Below, one piece after another: positions 29,438-39,600 of a DNA stretch of 64,000 nucleotides. A model generated the notes under the pieces. It ran no database searches, was not told the DNA's origin, and saw only the letters and a program-made list of their open reading frames with translations. Origin of the DNA: Clostridiales bacterium (lineage in GTDB: Bacteria; Bacillota; Clostridia; Christensenellales; CAG-138). The position numbers and the translations under genes are program-made. Location: NCBI GenBank assembly GCA_012517905.1, contig JAAYUE010000069.1:124001-188000 (forward strand). Reading direction: 5' to 3'. Position 1 is the stretch's first letter; every line of letters begins with the position of its first letter.

Positions 29438-30895
29438 ATGAATCTCAACGAGCAAAAAAAAGCGCCGATCTACGAGGCGCTCAATCGCTTTCGAAAGCAG
29501 CGGGTGGTCCCATTCGACGTGCCCGGGCATAAGCGCGGGCGGGGCAATCCCGAGCTCGTCGAGCTGCTCGGCGAAAAATGCGTCGGCATCGACGTGAACT
29601 CGATGAAACCGCTCGACAACCTCTGCCATCCCGTGTCGGTGATCAAGGCGGCGGAGGAGCTCGCGGCGGATGCGTTTGGCGCGGCGCACGCGTTTCTGAT
29701 GGTCGGCGGCACGACCTCGAGCGTGCAGAGCATGATCCTCTCCGTCTGCAAGAGCGGGGATAAGATCATCCTCCCGCGAAACGTGCATAAGAGCGCGATC
29801 AACGCGCTCGTGCTCTGCGGCGCGGTGCCGGTCTACGTCGACCCGCGCGTGGAGCCGAAGCTCGGCATCCCGCTGGGCATGGAGTTCGGGGATGTGCGCC
29901 GCGCGGTGGAGGAAAATCCGAACGCGGTGGCGGTGCTCGTCAACAAGCCGACGTATTACGGCGTCTGCTCCAACCTCGCCGCCGTCGTGCAGATTGCGCA
30001 CGAGCACGGCATGATGGCGCTGGTGGACGAGGCGCACGGCACGCATCTGTATTTCAACGACAGTCTGCCGCAAAGCGGCATGGCGGCCGGAGCGGACATG
30101 GCGGCGGTGTCCATGCATAAGTCCGGCGGGAGTCTGACGCAGAGCTCGCTCCTGCTGCTCGGACCGAATGTGAACGCGCGGCACGTGGACCAGATCATCA
30201 ACCTCACGCAGACGACGAGCGCGTCGTATCTGCTCATGAGCAGCCTTGACATCTCCAGAAGAAACCTTGCGCTGCGCGGCGAGCAGTCGTTTGAAAAGGT
30301 GGCGCAGATGGCGCAGTACGCGCGCGAAGAGATCAACGAAGTCGGCGGCTATTACGCCTATGGGCGCGAAATCGTCAACGGCGACAGCGTGTTCGACTTC
30401 GACGTGACGAAGCTCTCGGTCTATACGCGGGATATCGGCCTGGCAGGCATCGAGGTATACGACCTGCTGCGGGACGAATACGATATCCAGATCGAATTCG
30501 GCGACATCAGCAACATCCTCGCCTACATCTCCATCGGGGACCGGCTGCAGGACATCGAGCGGCTCGTCGGCGCGCTCGCGGACATCAAGCGGCTCTATTC
30601 CAAAGAGCCGAGCGAGCTGTTTCTCGCGGAATATCTCTCCCCGATCGTGGCGGCGACCCCGCAGGCGGCGTTTTATGCCGAAAAGGAGTCCTTGCCCATC
30701 CGGGACACGGTGGGCCGCATCTGCAGCGAGTTCGTGATGTGCTATCCGCCGGGGATTCCGATCCTCGCGCCGGGCGAGGTGATCACCAAAGAGATCGTGG
30801 ACTATGTGCTCTACGCGCAGGCGAAGGGCAGCAGCATGCAGGGGCCGGAAGACCCGGATATCAAGTTTCTCAACGTGCTGAAAGGAGGCGTCTGA
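29438..30895 (+). CDS. speA: Fold-type I PLP Orn/Lys/Arg decarboxylase, probably arginine decarboxylase
   Basis: VPFDVPGHKRGRGNPEL; VGGTTSSVQSMILSV; DEAHGTHLYFND; SMHKSGGSLTQSS; substrate inferred from downstream aguA/aguB. Confidence 0.85.
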   Translation: MNLNEQKKAPIYEALNRFRKQRVVPFDVPGHKRGRGNPELVELLGEKCVGIDVNSMKPLDNLCHPVSVIKAAEELAADAFGAAHAFLMVGGTTSSVQSMILSVCKSGDKIILPRNVHKSAINALVLCGAVPVYVDPRVEPKLGIPLGMEFGDVRRAVEENPNAVAVLVNKPTYYGVCSNLAAVVQIAHEHGMMALVDEAHGTHLYFNDSLPQSGMAAGADMAAVSMHKSGGSLTQSSLLLLGPNVNARHVDQIINLTQTTSASYLLMSSLDISRRNLALRGEQSFEKVAQMAQYAREEINEVGGYYAYGREIVNGDSVFDFDVTKLSVYTRDIGLAGIEVYDLLRDEYDIQIEFGDISNILAYISIGDRLQDIERLVGALADIKRLYSKEPSELFLAEYLSPIVAATPQAAFYAEKESLPIRDTVGRICSEFVMCYPPGIPILAPGEVITKEIVDYVLYAQAKGSSMQGPEDPDIKFLNVLKGGV

Positions 30896-30898
30896 CGC

Positions 30899-30970
30899 AT
30901 GGAGCTTTGGGTTAACGACATGCAAACAAGAACTGTGCGACCGCCTTTTTCAGAAAAAAGGGGGTGCTGA
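30899..30970 (+). pseudogene. Vestigial speE 5' end (23-codon ORF)
   Basis: MELWVNDMQTRTVRPPFSEKRGC* closely matches the start of the intact SpeE at 30975 (MEFWFNDMHTQNVQ). Confidence 0.6.
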
Positions 30971-30974
30971 ATCA

Positions 30975-31832
30975 ATGGAGTTTTGGTTTAACGACATGCA
31001 CACCCAGAATGTGCAGCTCTCCATCCGCGTGGATAAACAGCTCTTCAGCGGAGAGAGCGACTATCAGCGCATCGACGTGTTCGACTCTCCGGAGTTCGGC
31101 CGCTTTCTCGCCTCGGACGGCAGCGTGATCTTCTCGGAAAAGGACGAATTCACCTACGACGAGATGATCGTGCACGTGCCCATGGCGGTGCATCCGAACG
31201 TCAAGCGCGTGCTCGTCATCGGCGGCGGGGACGGCGGCGTGGCGCGCGAGCTGACGCACTATGAGGAGATCGAGGCCATCGACGTGGTCGAGCAGGACAA
31301 GCTCTTTGTGGACGTCTGCCACAAATATTTTCCCGCCAACGCCTGCGGCCTCGACGACCCGCGCGTGAAGATCTACTATCAGGACGGGCTGCGCTTTCTG
31401 CGATCCCGCCAGGACGACTACGACCTGATCATCAACGACGCGACCGACCCGCTCGGGCACACGGCGGGGCTCTTTACCAAGGAGTTTTACGGCAGCTGCT
31501 TCAAGGCGCTGCACGACGACGGGATCATGGTGTATCAGCACGGCAGCCCGTTTTTTGACGAGGACGAGGACCCCTGCCGCGCCATGCACAAGAAGGCGTA
31601 CCGGAGTTTTCCGATCAGCCGCGTCTATCAGGCGCATATTCCGACCTGTCCCGCCGGCTACTGGCTTTTCGGGTTCGCGTCCAAGAAGTATCACCCGCTG
31701 GAGCATTTCGACAAGAAGCGCTGGGAAGAGCGGGGCATCAAGACCTGGTATTACACGGCAAACCTGCACGTCGGCGCGTTTATGTTGCCGCGGTATGTGG
31801 AAGATTTACTGGAGGAGGAAGAAAATTCATGA
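30975..31832 (+). CDS. speE: Spermidine synthase family aminopropyltransferase
   Basis: VLVIGGGDGGVARELTHYEEIEAIDVVEQDKLFVDVCHKYFP; DLIINDATDPLG. Confidence 0.92.
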   Translation: MEFWFNDMHTQNVQLSIRVDKQLFSGESDYQRIDVFDSPEFGRFLASDGSVIFSEKDEFTYDEMIVHVPMAVHPNVKRVLVIGGGDGGVARELTHYEEIEAIDVVEQDKLFVDVCHKYFPANACGLDDPRVKIYYQDGLRFLRSRQDDYDLIINDATDPLGHTAGLFTKEFYGSCFKALHDDGIMVYQHGSPFFDEDEDPCRAMHKKAYRSFPISRVYQAHIPTCPAGYWLFGFASKKYHPLEHFDKKRWEERGIKTWYYTANLHVGAFMLPRYVEDLLEEEENS

Positions 31833-33091
31833 ACCGAAAACTGCTTGTCATCGGCTGCGGGGGCGTCGCCTCCGTCGCGATTCAGAAATGCTGCCAAAAC
31901 AGCGAAATGTTTCCGGAGCTCGTGCTGGCCAGCCGCACGGTGGAAAAGTGCGACGCGCTGGTTGATTCGCTCAGTGGAAAGACGGACACCGTGCTCTCGA
32001 CCGCGCAGGTGAACGCGGACAACGTCAAGGAAGTCGTCGCGCTCATCCGCCGCGTGCAGCCGTACGCGGTGCTCAACGTCGCCCTGCCGTATCAGGACCT
32101 GACCATCATGGAGGCCTGCCTCAACTGCGGCGTGCACTACATCGACACCGCAAACTACGAGCCGGAGAACACGGAGGACCCCGCCTGGCGCGCCGTCTAC
32201 GACAAGCGCGTCGAAGAAGAGGGCTTTTCCGCGCTGTTCGACTACAGCTGGCAGTGGGCGTATCAAAAGAAGTTCGAGGACGCGGGCTTAACCGCGCTGC
32301 TCGGAACGGGGTTCGACCCCGGCGTGACCAGCGTGTTCGTTTCGTATGCAAAAAAACACTATTTCGACCGCATCGACACCGTGGACATCCTCGACTGCAA
32401 TGGCGGCGACCACGGCTATCCGTTTGCCACGAACTTTAATCCCGAAATCAACCTGCGCGAAGTCTCCGCGCCGGGCAGCTACTGGGAAAACGGCAAGTGG
32501 GTCGAAATCCCCGCTATGAGCGTCAAGCGCGAATACGACTTTCCCGAGGTCGGCAAAAAGGACATGTATTTGCTGCACCACGAGGAGATCGAGGCGCTCG
32601 GCAAGCACTACCCCGAGATCAAGCGGATTCGCTTTTTCATGACGTTTGGACAGAGCTACTTAACGCACATGAAGTGCCTCGAAAACGTCGGCATGCTCTC
32701 GACCACGCCGATCGAGTTTCAGGGGCGGCAAATCGTGCCGATTCAGTTTCTCAAGGCGCTGCTGCCGGACCCCGCGTCGCTGGGCCCGCGCACCAAGGGC
32801 AAGACGAACATCGGCTGCGTGATCAGCGGTGTCAAGGACGGCAAGGAGAAGACCATCTTCATCTACAACGTCTGCGATCACGAGGCGTGCTATCGCGAGC
32901 TGGGCAGCCAGGCCATCAGCTATACCACGGGCGTGCCCGCCATGATCGGCGCCGCGCTGGTGCTCGACGGCAGCTGGCGCAAACCCGGCGTATTTACAAC
33001 GGACGAGTTCGATCCCGACCCGTATATGGACATGCTCAACAAGTGGGGGCTGCCCTGGGTGGTGGAAGAGCACCCCGAAACGGTGGAATAG
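31829..33091 (+). CDS. Carboxynorspermidine/carboxyspermidine dehydrogenase (saccharopine dehydrogenase family)
   Basis: LLVIGCGGVASVAIQKCCQN; GVHYIDTANYEPEN; adjacent decarboxylase. Confidence 0.9.
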   Translation: MNRKLLVIGCGGVASVAIQKCCQNSEMFPELVLASRTVEKCDALVDSLSGKTDTVLSTAQVNADNVKEVVALIRRVQPYAVLNVALPYQDLTIMEACLNCGVHYIDTANYEPENTEDPAWRAVYDKRVEEEGFSALFDYSWQWAYQKKFEDAGLTALLGTGFDPGVTSVFVSYAKKHYFDRIDTVDILDCNGGDHGYPFATNFNPEINLREVSAPGSYWENGKWVEIPAMSVKREYDFPEVGKKDMYLLHHEEIEALGKHYPEIKRIRFFMTFGQSYLTHMKCLENVGMLSTTPIEFQGRQIVPIQFLKALLPDPASLGPRTKGKTNIGCVISGVKDGKEKTIFIYNVCDHEACYRELGSQAISYTTGVPAMIGAALVLDGSWRKPGVFTTDEFDPDPYMDMLNKWGLPWVVEEHPETVE

Positions 33092-33096
33092 AACCG

Positions 33097-34224
33097 ATGC
33101 GCAGGGAAGAACTGCCGACGCCGTGCTTCATTGTAAGCGAGGCGGCGCTGCGGCACAATCTGGAGATTCTCGCGGGTGTGGAGAGGCGCACGGGCGCAAA
33201 GATTCTGCTTGCACAGAAGGCGTTTTCGATGTTTTCCGTCTATCCGCTTGTGCGAAAATACCTCTCTGGCGCAAGCGCGAGCGGCTTATACGAAGCGCGG
33301 CTTTCGCACGAGGAGATGGGCAAGGAGAACCACGTGTTTTCGCCCGCGTATACGGACGAAGAACTGCGCGAGCTCGTGACCATCTGCGACCACGTGATCT
33401 TCAACTCCTTTTCCCAGCTGGAGGCGCATCGCGCCGTCTGGCAGAAAAGCGGCGCGAGCGTCGGCATCCGCGTCAACCCCGCCTGCAGCACGCAGCAGGG
33501 ACATGCCGTCTATGACCCCTGCGCGCCGTTTTCGCGCCTCGGCGTCACGCGGGCAAACTTCCGCCCCGACCTGCTGGACGGCGTGGAGGGGCTGCATTTT
33601 CACACGCTCTGCGAGCAGAACAGCGACGATCTCGTGAAGACGTTTGAAGCGTTCGAGCGCGACTTTGGCGAGTATCTGCCGAATATGAAGTGGCTCAACC
33701 TCGGCGGCGGGCACCATATCACCAAGCCCGACTACGATAGTTACGCGCTGGATGAGATTCTCTACTACATCCGCGCGAAGTATGATCTGCAGGTCTATCT
33801 CGAGCCCGGCGAGGCGGTCGCGCTCGACGCGGGCTGGCTGGATACCGCCGTGCTGGACGTCGTGGACAACGGCATGCCGATATTGATTCTGGACGCGTCC
33901 GCTGCCTGCCACATGCCGGACGTGCTGGAGATGCCCTACCGTCCGCCGCTTTTCGACGCGGGCGAGCCGGGCGAAAAGACGGTCACCTGCCGTCTCGCCG
34001 CGCGCACGTGCCTCGCAGGGGACGTGATCGGGGACTACAGCTTCGAGCGGATGCCGCAGGTTGGCGACCGGCTGTCGTTTGGCGACATGGCGATTTACAG
34101 CATGGTCAAGACGAACACCTTCAACGGCATGCCGCTGCCGGCCATCGCGCTGATGCGCGAGGACGGGGACTGCGAACTCGTGAAAACGTTCGGGTACGAA
34201 GATTTTAAAGGGAGATTATCCTGA
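33097..34224 (+). CDS. nspC: Carboxynorspermidine/carboxyspermidine decarboxylase
   Basis: MRREELPTPCFIVSEAALRHNLEILAGVERRTGAKILLAQKAFSMFS; GVEGLHFHTLCEQN; WLNLGGGHHIT. Start inside the longer ORF at 32497. Confidence 0.92.
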   Translation: MRREELPTPCFIVSEAALRHNLEILAGVERRTGAKILLAQKAFSMFSVYPLVRKYLSGASASGLYEARLSHEEMGKENHVFSPAYTDEELRELVTICDHVIFNSFSQLEAHRAVWQKSGASVGIRVNPACSTQQGHAVYDPCAPFSRLGVTRANFRPDLLDGVEGLHFHTLCEQNSDDLVKTFEAFERDFGEYLPNMKWLNLGGGHHITKPDYDSYALDEILYYIRAKYDLQVYLEPGEAVALDAGWLDTAVLDVVDNGMPILILDASAACHMPDVLEMPYRPPLFDAGEPGEKTVTCRLAARTCLAGDVIGDYSFERMPQVGDRLSFGDMAIYSMVKTNTFNGMPLPAIALMREDGDCELVKTFGYEDFKGRLS

Positions 34225-34226
34225 CG

Positions 34227-35336
34227 ATGCTCCACACGCTGCCCGCAACAGACGGATATCATATGCCAGCCGAGTTTTCGCCGCAGGACGGCGTGCTGCT
34301 GGTCTGGCCCGCGCGGACCGGAAGCTGGGGCAAGGACCCGGCCGCGGCGCAGGACGCGTTTTGCGCGGTCATGCGCGCGGCAAGCGAACACGAGCGGGTG
34401 TTTCTGCTTGCGGATGCGGCGCATCTAGAAGAAGCGCGCCAAAGGGCGGGCGAAATTGCAACCGTGCTGGAGATTGCGACCGACGACGCCTGGGCGCGGG
34501 ATATCGGGCCGACGTTTGTGACAAACGGAACAGATGTGCGCGGCGTGAGCTGGCGCTTCAACGCCTGGGGCGGCGCAGTCGACGGTCTCTATGCAAACTG
34601 GGAAAAGGACGACGCGGCGGCGGAGGCGTTCTGCCGCGCGGTCGGCGCGGACTGTTACGACGCGGGGGAGTTTGTTCTGGAAGGCGGATCGATCTGTTCG
34701 GACGGCGAGGGGACGCTGCTCGTCACCGAAGCCTGCCTGCTCAGCGCGGGGAGGAATCCGAACCTGAATAAGCCGCAGATCGAGCAAAAGCTGAAGGACT
34801 GGCTCGGCGTGCGGAAGTTGCTCTGGCTGCCGCGCGGCATCTATCGCGACGAGACGAACGAGCACGTGGACAACGTCTGCGCATTTCTCGCCCCGGGCGA
34901 GGTTGTGCTTGCGTGGACGGACGACGAGACCGATCCGCAGTATCCGCTCAGCCGAGCGGATTACGACTATCTTTCGCGCGAGACGGACGCGCGCGGGCGA
35001 AAGGTCATCATCCACAAACTGCCGGTTCCCGACCATCCCGTGCGCGTGACCGAGCAGGACATGGAAAACTTTGCGTTCGAACCGGGGGAGGACGCACGGG
35101 AAGTTGGCGAGCGGCTCGCCGCAAGCTATGTGAATTTTTATTTCGCCAACGATGCAATTTTGCTGCCGCAGTTCGGCGGCGAAAACGCCGCCTCGGACGC
35201 GCGCGCGGTCGAAATAATGCGCTGCCTCTGCCCGCGGCGGCAGATCGTGCCGATCGATTCGCGGGCCATTTTGCTCGGCGGCGGCAACATCCATTGCATC
35301 ACCCAACAGATACCAAAAGGGCTGTTTCAGGAATAA
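34227..35336 (+). CDS. aguA: Agmatine deiminase
   Basis: MPAEFSPQDGVLLVWPAR; DAWARDIGPTFV; VLEGGSICSDGEGTLLVTEACLL; LGGGNIHCITQQIP. Confidence 0.94.
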   Translation: MLHTLPATDGYHMPAEFSPQDGVLLVWPARTGSWGKDPAAAQDAFCAVMRAASEHERVFLLADAAHLEEARQRAGEIATVLEIATDDAWARDIGPTFVTNGTDVRGVSWRFNAWGGAVDGLYANWEKDDAAAEAFCRAVGADCYDAGEFVLEGGSICSDGEGTLLVTEACLLSAGRNPNLNKPQIEQKLKDWLGVRKLLWLPRGIYRDETNEHVDNVCAFLAPGEVVLAWTDDETDPQYPLSRADYDYLSRETDARGRKVIIHKLPVPDHPVRVTEQDMENFAFEPGEDAREVGERLAASYVNFYFANDAILLPQFGGENAASDARAVEIMRCLCPRRQIVPIDSRAILLGGGNIHCITQQIPKGLFQE

Positions 35337-35378
35337 AACGAGATGAATCACGCCACGGACACCGAAAGGAGCGCCGAC

Positions 35379-36254
35379 ATGAACGAAACCGTCGTTGCCG
35401 CCGTGCAGATGCGCATGACGGCCGACCCCGCCGAAAACCTTGCCCGCGCGGAAGCGTTCGTGCGCGCGGCGGCAGAGCAGGGCGCGAACATCGTGCTTCT
35501 GCCGGAGCTGTTCGAGCGCCCGTATTTCTGCCAGCAGCGCAGGTATGACTATCTGGACTTCGCGCTGCCGGTTTCGGAAAACCCGGCGGTGTCGCGCATG
35601 CGCTCGCTGGCAAACGAGCTCGGCGTCGTCATTCCGGTGAGCTTCTATGAGCGGGACGGCAACCGGCTGTATAACGCCTGCGCGATGGTCGACGCGAGCG
35701 GGGAACTGCTCGGCGTCTACCGAAAGACGCATATTCCGGACGACCATTTCTATCAGGAAAAGTTCTATTTTTCGCCCGGAGACACGGGTTTTCGCGTGTT
35801 TGAAACGAAGTTTGGCCGCGTCGGCGTCGGCATTTGCTGGGACCAGTGGTTTCCCGAGGCCGCGCGCGCCATGGCGCTGCTCGGCGCGGATCTGCTGCTC
35901 TATCCGACCGCCATCGGCTCGGAGCCCATTCTCGACTGCGACAGCATGCCGCATTGGCGGCGCGCGATGCAGGGGCACGCGGCGGCGAACATCGTCCCCG
36001 TCGCCGCGGCAAACCGCGTTGGTATGGAGCGCGTCGAACCCTGCGCGGAAAACGGCATGCAGCAAAGCGCGCTGACCTTCTACGGCTCCTCGTTTCTCAC
36101 CGATGAGACGGGGGAGGTGTTGCAGCAGGCGGACCGAACGAGCGAAACCGTGATCAGCGCGCGCTACGACTTTGCGCGCATCCGCAGAAACCGGCTCGAC
36201 TGGGGGCTTTTCCGCGATCGCAGGCCGGAGTGTTACGAGCTCCTGACGCGGTAG
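35379..36254 (+). CDS. aguB: N-carbamoylputrescine amidase
   Basis: Nitrilase-family: LLPELFERPYFCQ, YRKTHIPDDHFYQEKFYFSPGDTGF, GVGICWDQWFPEAARAMAL. Confidence 0.93.
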   Translation: MNETVVAAVQMRMTADPAENLARAEAFVRAAAEQGANIVLLPELFERPYFCQQRRYDYLDFALPVSENPAVSRMRSLANELGVVIPVSFYERDGNRLYNACAMVDASGELLGVYRKTHIPDDHFYQEKFYFSPGDTGFRVFETKFGRVGVGICWDQWFPEAARAMALLGADLLLYPTAIGSEPILDCDSMPHWRRAMQGHAAANIVPVAAANRVGMERVEPCAENGMQQSALTFYGSSFLTDETGEVLQQADRTSETVISARYDFARIRRNRLDWGLFRDRRPECYELLTR

Positions 36255-36315
36255 GGAAACGCGTCGTTTTTTGAGCACCGGAGCGCTCGCCGGAGAAAAG
36301 GCACGCAGCAATATT

Positions 36316-36370
36316 TTTAGACGGCAAAATATATTATTTAGATTGCAAAATCAGGTTTAGATGATATAAT
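36316..36370 (+). promoter_or_regulatory. gltB promoter with tandem 15-bp repeats
   Basis: TTTAGACGGCAAAAT (36316-36330) and TTTAGATTGCAAAAT (36337-36351), 21 bp apart; -35 TTGCAA (36343-36348), 16 bp, -10 TATAAT (36365-36370). Confidence 0.6.
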
Positions 36371-36381
36371 ATATGAAACTT

Positions 36382-36488
36382 TGCAAGATGAGCCGTTCCA
36401 TCTTGCAGTTTTTAACTGGAACAACGGTGTTCCGAGGCCCGAGCCCTTTCCGAATGGGAGCGGCGCGGACGTTCGGATCGTTTTTTTT
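36382..36488 (+). ncRNA. Attenuator-like gltB leader (two hairpins plus terminator)
   Basis: TGCAAGATG-agccgttc-CATCTTGCA; GGAAC-aacggt-GTTCC; TCCGAA...TTCGGA followed by T8. Confidence 0.6.
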
Positions 36489-36656
36489 ATCCAGAGGCGC
36501 GAATGTGAAGGGAAAGCTGCAAAAAACGCAGCGTATGCAGGAGCGAACCTAGGGCGGCGCGGAACCGCAGAAGACAAATCCGCACGATAAAAATTCATTG
36601 GGAAGAGATGGATGTTGCCCGGCCGATTTGGGGCGGCGCAGTCCGGCAGGAGAAAG

Positions 36657-39600
36657 ATGAAACAGCAAGAACTGCAGCAAAGATGCTCGACAACATTTCG
36701 ACAGCAAGAGACCGAGAATCAGGACGCTCCGGTCGCTCCGAATCGCGGGCGGACGGCATGTTCCATGGCGGGCGCGACCCTCTGGCGCCCCGAGTTTGAG
36801 CATGACGCCTGCGGAACAGGTTTTATCGCGCATACCCACGGCGTTCGCTCGCATGCGATCATCGAGGATGCGCTCGAGATACTCAAGCGGCTCGCACACC
36901 GCGGCGGAACGGGCTCCGACCCCGACACGGGCGACGGCGCGGGCGTGCTATTACAGATACCCGATCGTTTTTTCCGCAAAGCGACGGAATTTGACCTCCC
37001 CGAAGAGGGGCAGTATGCGGTCTGCATGTTTTTTCTTCCGCTCGACGAAGCGGATTGTCTCACGGCGCAAGCCTCTATCGAAGCCATTGCAAAAGAAGAA
37101 GCGTTCACACTGATCGGCTGGCGAAAGGTTCCGACCAATCTGCACGCCTGCGGCGCCGGCGCCTGGGCCAGCGTGCCGAGCGTGCGGCAGCTGTTTATCA
37201 CATGGAAAGAAACGGACCTGCCTTCCGACGTTCGCCTGTTTGTGCTGAGAAAGCGCATCGAGCGGGCGATGAAGGAGCAGGGCTGTGAAGCATATGTTCC
37301 CAGTCTCTCTGCAAAAACCGTGGTGTATAAAGGCATGATGCAGGCATGGCAGGTGTCCGATTTTTATCCGGACCTGCTGGATGAGGATTTCCTGTCCGGC
37401 ATCGCGCTGGTGCATTCGCGCTACTCCACCAATACGTTTCCAAACTGGGAGCGCGCGCAGCCGTTTCGCATGGTTGCGCACAACGGAGAAATCAACACGC
37501 TAAAGGGCTGCGAACATGCGGTGCTCGCGGCGTCTTCGGCGATGGACGGCGGGCGGCTTTCCAGACGCTTTGCCGATATTCTGCCGATTCTGGACACGGA
37601 CGGTAGCGACTCGACAAAATTCGACAATCTGCTGGAGTTTCTCGTGGTTGCGGGCAGGTCCCTTCCGCAGGCGCTGTTTATGATGATGCCCGGCCCGTGG
37701 TCGAAGGACCCGACCATGGACGAAAACCAGCGGGAGTTTTTCCGCTACGCAGCCTGCCTGATGACGCCGTGGGACGGTCCGGCCGCCATGTGTTTCACCG
37801 ACGGGAGGCAGGTCGGCGCCGTTCTGGACAGAAACGGTCTTCGCCCCGCACGCTGGGTGCTAACAAAAGACGACATACTGGTGCTCGCCTCCGAAAGCGG
37901 CGTGGTGGACATCCCGCCGTCCGAGGTTGTGCGCCGCGGTCGGCTCGGCCCGAACCAGATGCTGCTGCTGGACACGGAAACCCGCGCGCTGCTGGAGGAC
38001 CAGCAGATCAAGGACCGGTATCTCGACGGCCCCTGGAAGCAATGGCTTCCGGAGCAGGTCATCGAGCTGGAGGAGCAGCCCTATCGGCGCCTGAGCGAGC
38101 CTTCCGCCAATCCGACGGAGCTGCAGCGCCTCTTTGGCTGGACCTATGAAGACCGCATGGTGACGGTGCTGCCGATTGCGCAGAGCGGGCTCGATCCCGT
38201 CGGCGCGATGGGGTACGACGCGCCGATCGCGGTCCTTTCGGACAAACCGCAGCCGCTCTTTCATTATTTTAAGCAGCTGTTCGCGCAGGTGACCAACCCG
38301 CCGATCGACGCGATTCAGGAAGAGTGCGTCGTCGGCATGGACGTATTTCTCGGCCCGAACGGCGACCCGACGCTGGATCAGGCCGACAACTGCCGCAAGA
38401 TCCACCTTGCGTCGCCGATTCTCGACACGCCGAACCTCGAGCGGCTGCTCTCCGGCATTCCCGGGTTCAGCGCGGCGGAACTGCACATGGTGTTCGACCC
38501 CAAGCAGGGGCTCGAGGCGGGGCTGGATGCGTTTTTCACCGCGGCGGAGAAGGCGATTCGCGGCGGCAACTCGATTCTGGTGCTCTCGGACAGAACGGCC
38601 GGCCCCGAGCTTGCGCCGATTCCGTCCCTGCTCGCCACGGCGGGCGTGCATCACCACTTGATCCGCAAAGGGCTGCGCGGCGGGTGTTCTTTGATTGTGG
38701 ACAGCTACGAACCGCGCGAAATCCACCACGTCGCCTGCCTGATCGGCTACGGCGCAAAGGCCGTGCATCTGCGCGGGGTCTACGAGGCGGTGGAAGCGCT
38801 CTCGGACGAAGGATATCTCGAGGGCATGCCGCTCGAAGACGCGATGCGCAACATCTTCCACGGATACGATCACGGCATTCTCAAGGTGATGTCCAAGATG
38901 GGTATCTCCTGCGTGGACGGCTATCACAACGCGCAGATTTTCGAGGCGCTGGGGCTGTCGCAGGAGCTGGTGGACCGCTTTTTCAACGGCACGGTCACCC
39001 GCGTCGGCGGCATGAATCTGGACGACCTTGAGCGCGAAATCCTGAAACGGCACAAAGAAGCGCTGGAAGCGCCGATCAACGAGCTGCCATCCGGCGGGCG
39101 GTTCCAGTATAAGCGGGACGGCGAGAAGCACCTCTATAACCCCGAGACGATCCACCTGCTGCAGACGGCGGTGCGCAATGGCGACTATGAGCTGTTTAAG
39201 GAGTTTGTCCGGCGGATCGAGGGCGAAGCGCCCGTAACGCTGAGAAACCTGCTCGGGTTTCAGAACTGCCACCCGATTCCGCTGGAGGAGGTCGAGCCGG
39301 TCGAAAAGATCGTCCGCCGCTTCAAGACGGGCGCCATGTCTTACGGCTCCATCAGCAAGGAGGCGCACGAGTGCATCGCCATGGCGATGAACCAGCTCGG
39401 CGGCAAGAGCAACTCCGGCGAGGGCGGCGAGGCCTCTGAGCGGTATTTCACCGACAAAAACTCCGCGATCAAGCAGATCGCCTCCGGCCGCTTCGGCGTG
39501 ACGGGGCCGTATCTCGCCTCCGCAAAGGAAATACAGATCAAGATGGCGCAGGGTGCAAAGCCCGGCGAGGGCGGCCAACTGCCCGCGGGCAAGGTGTATC

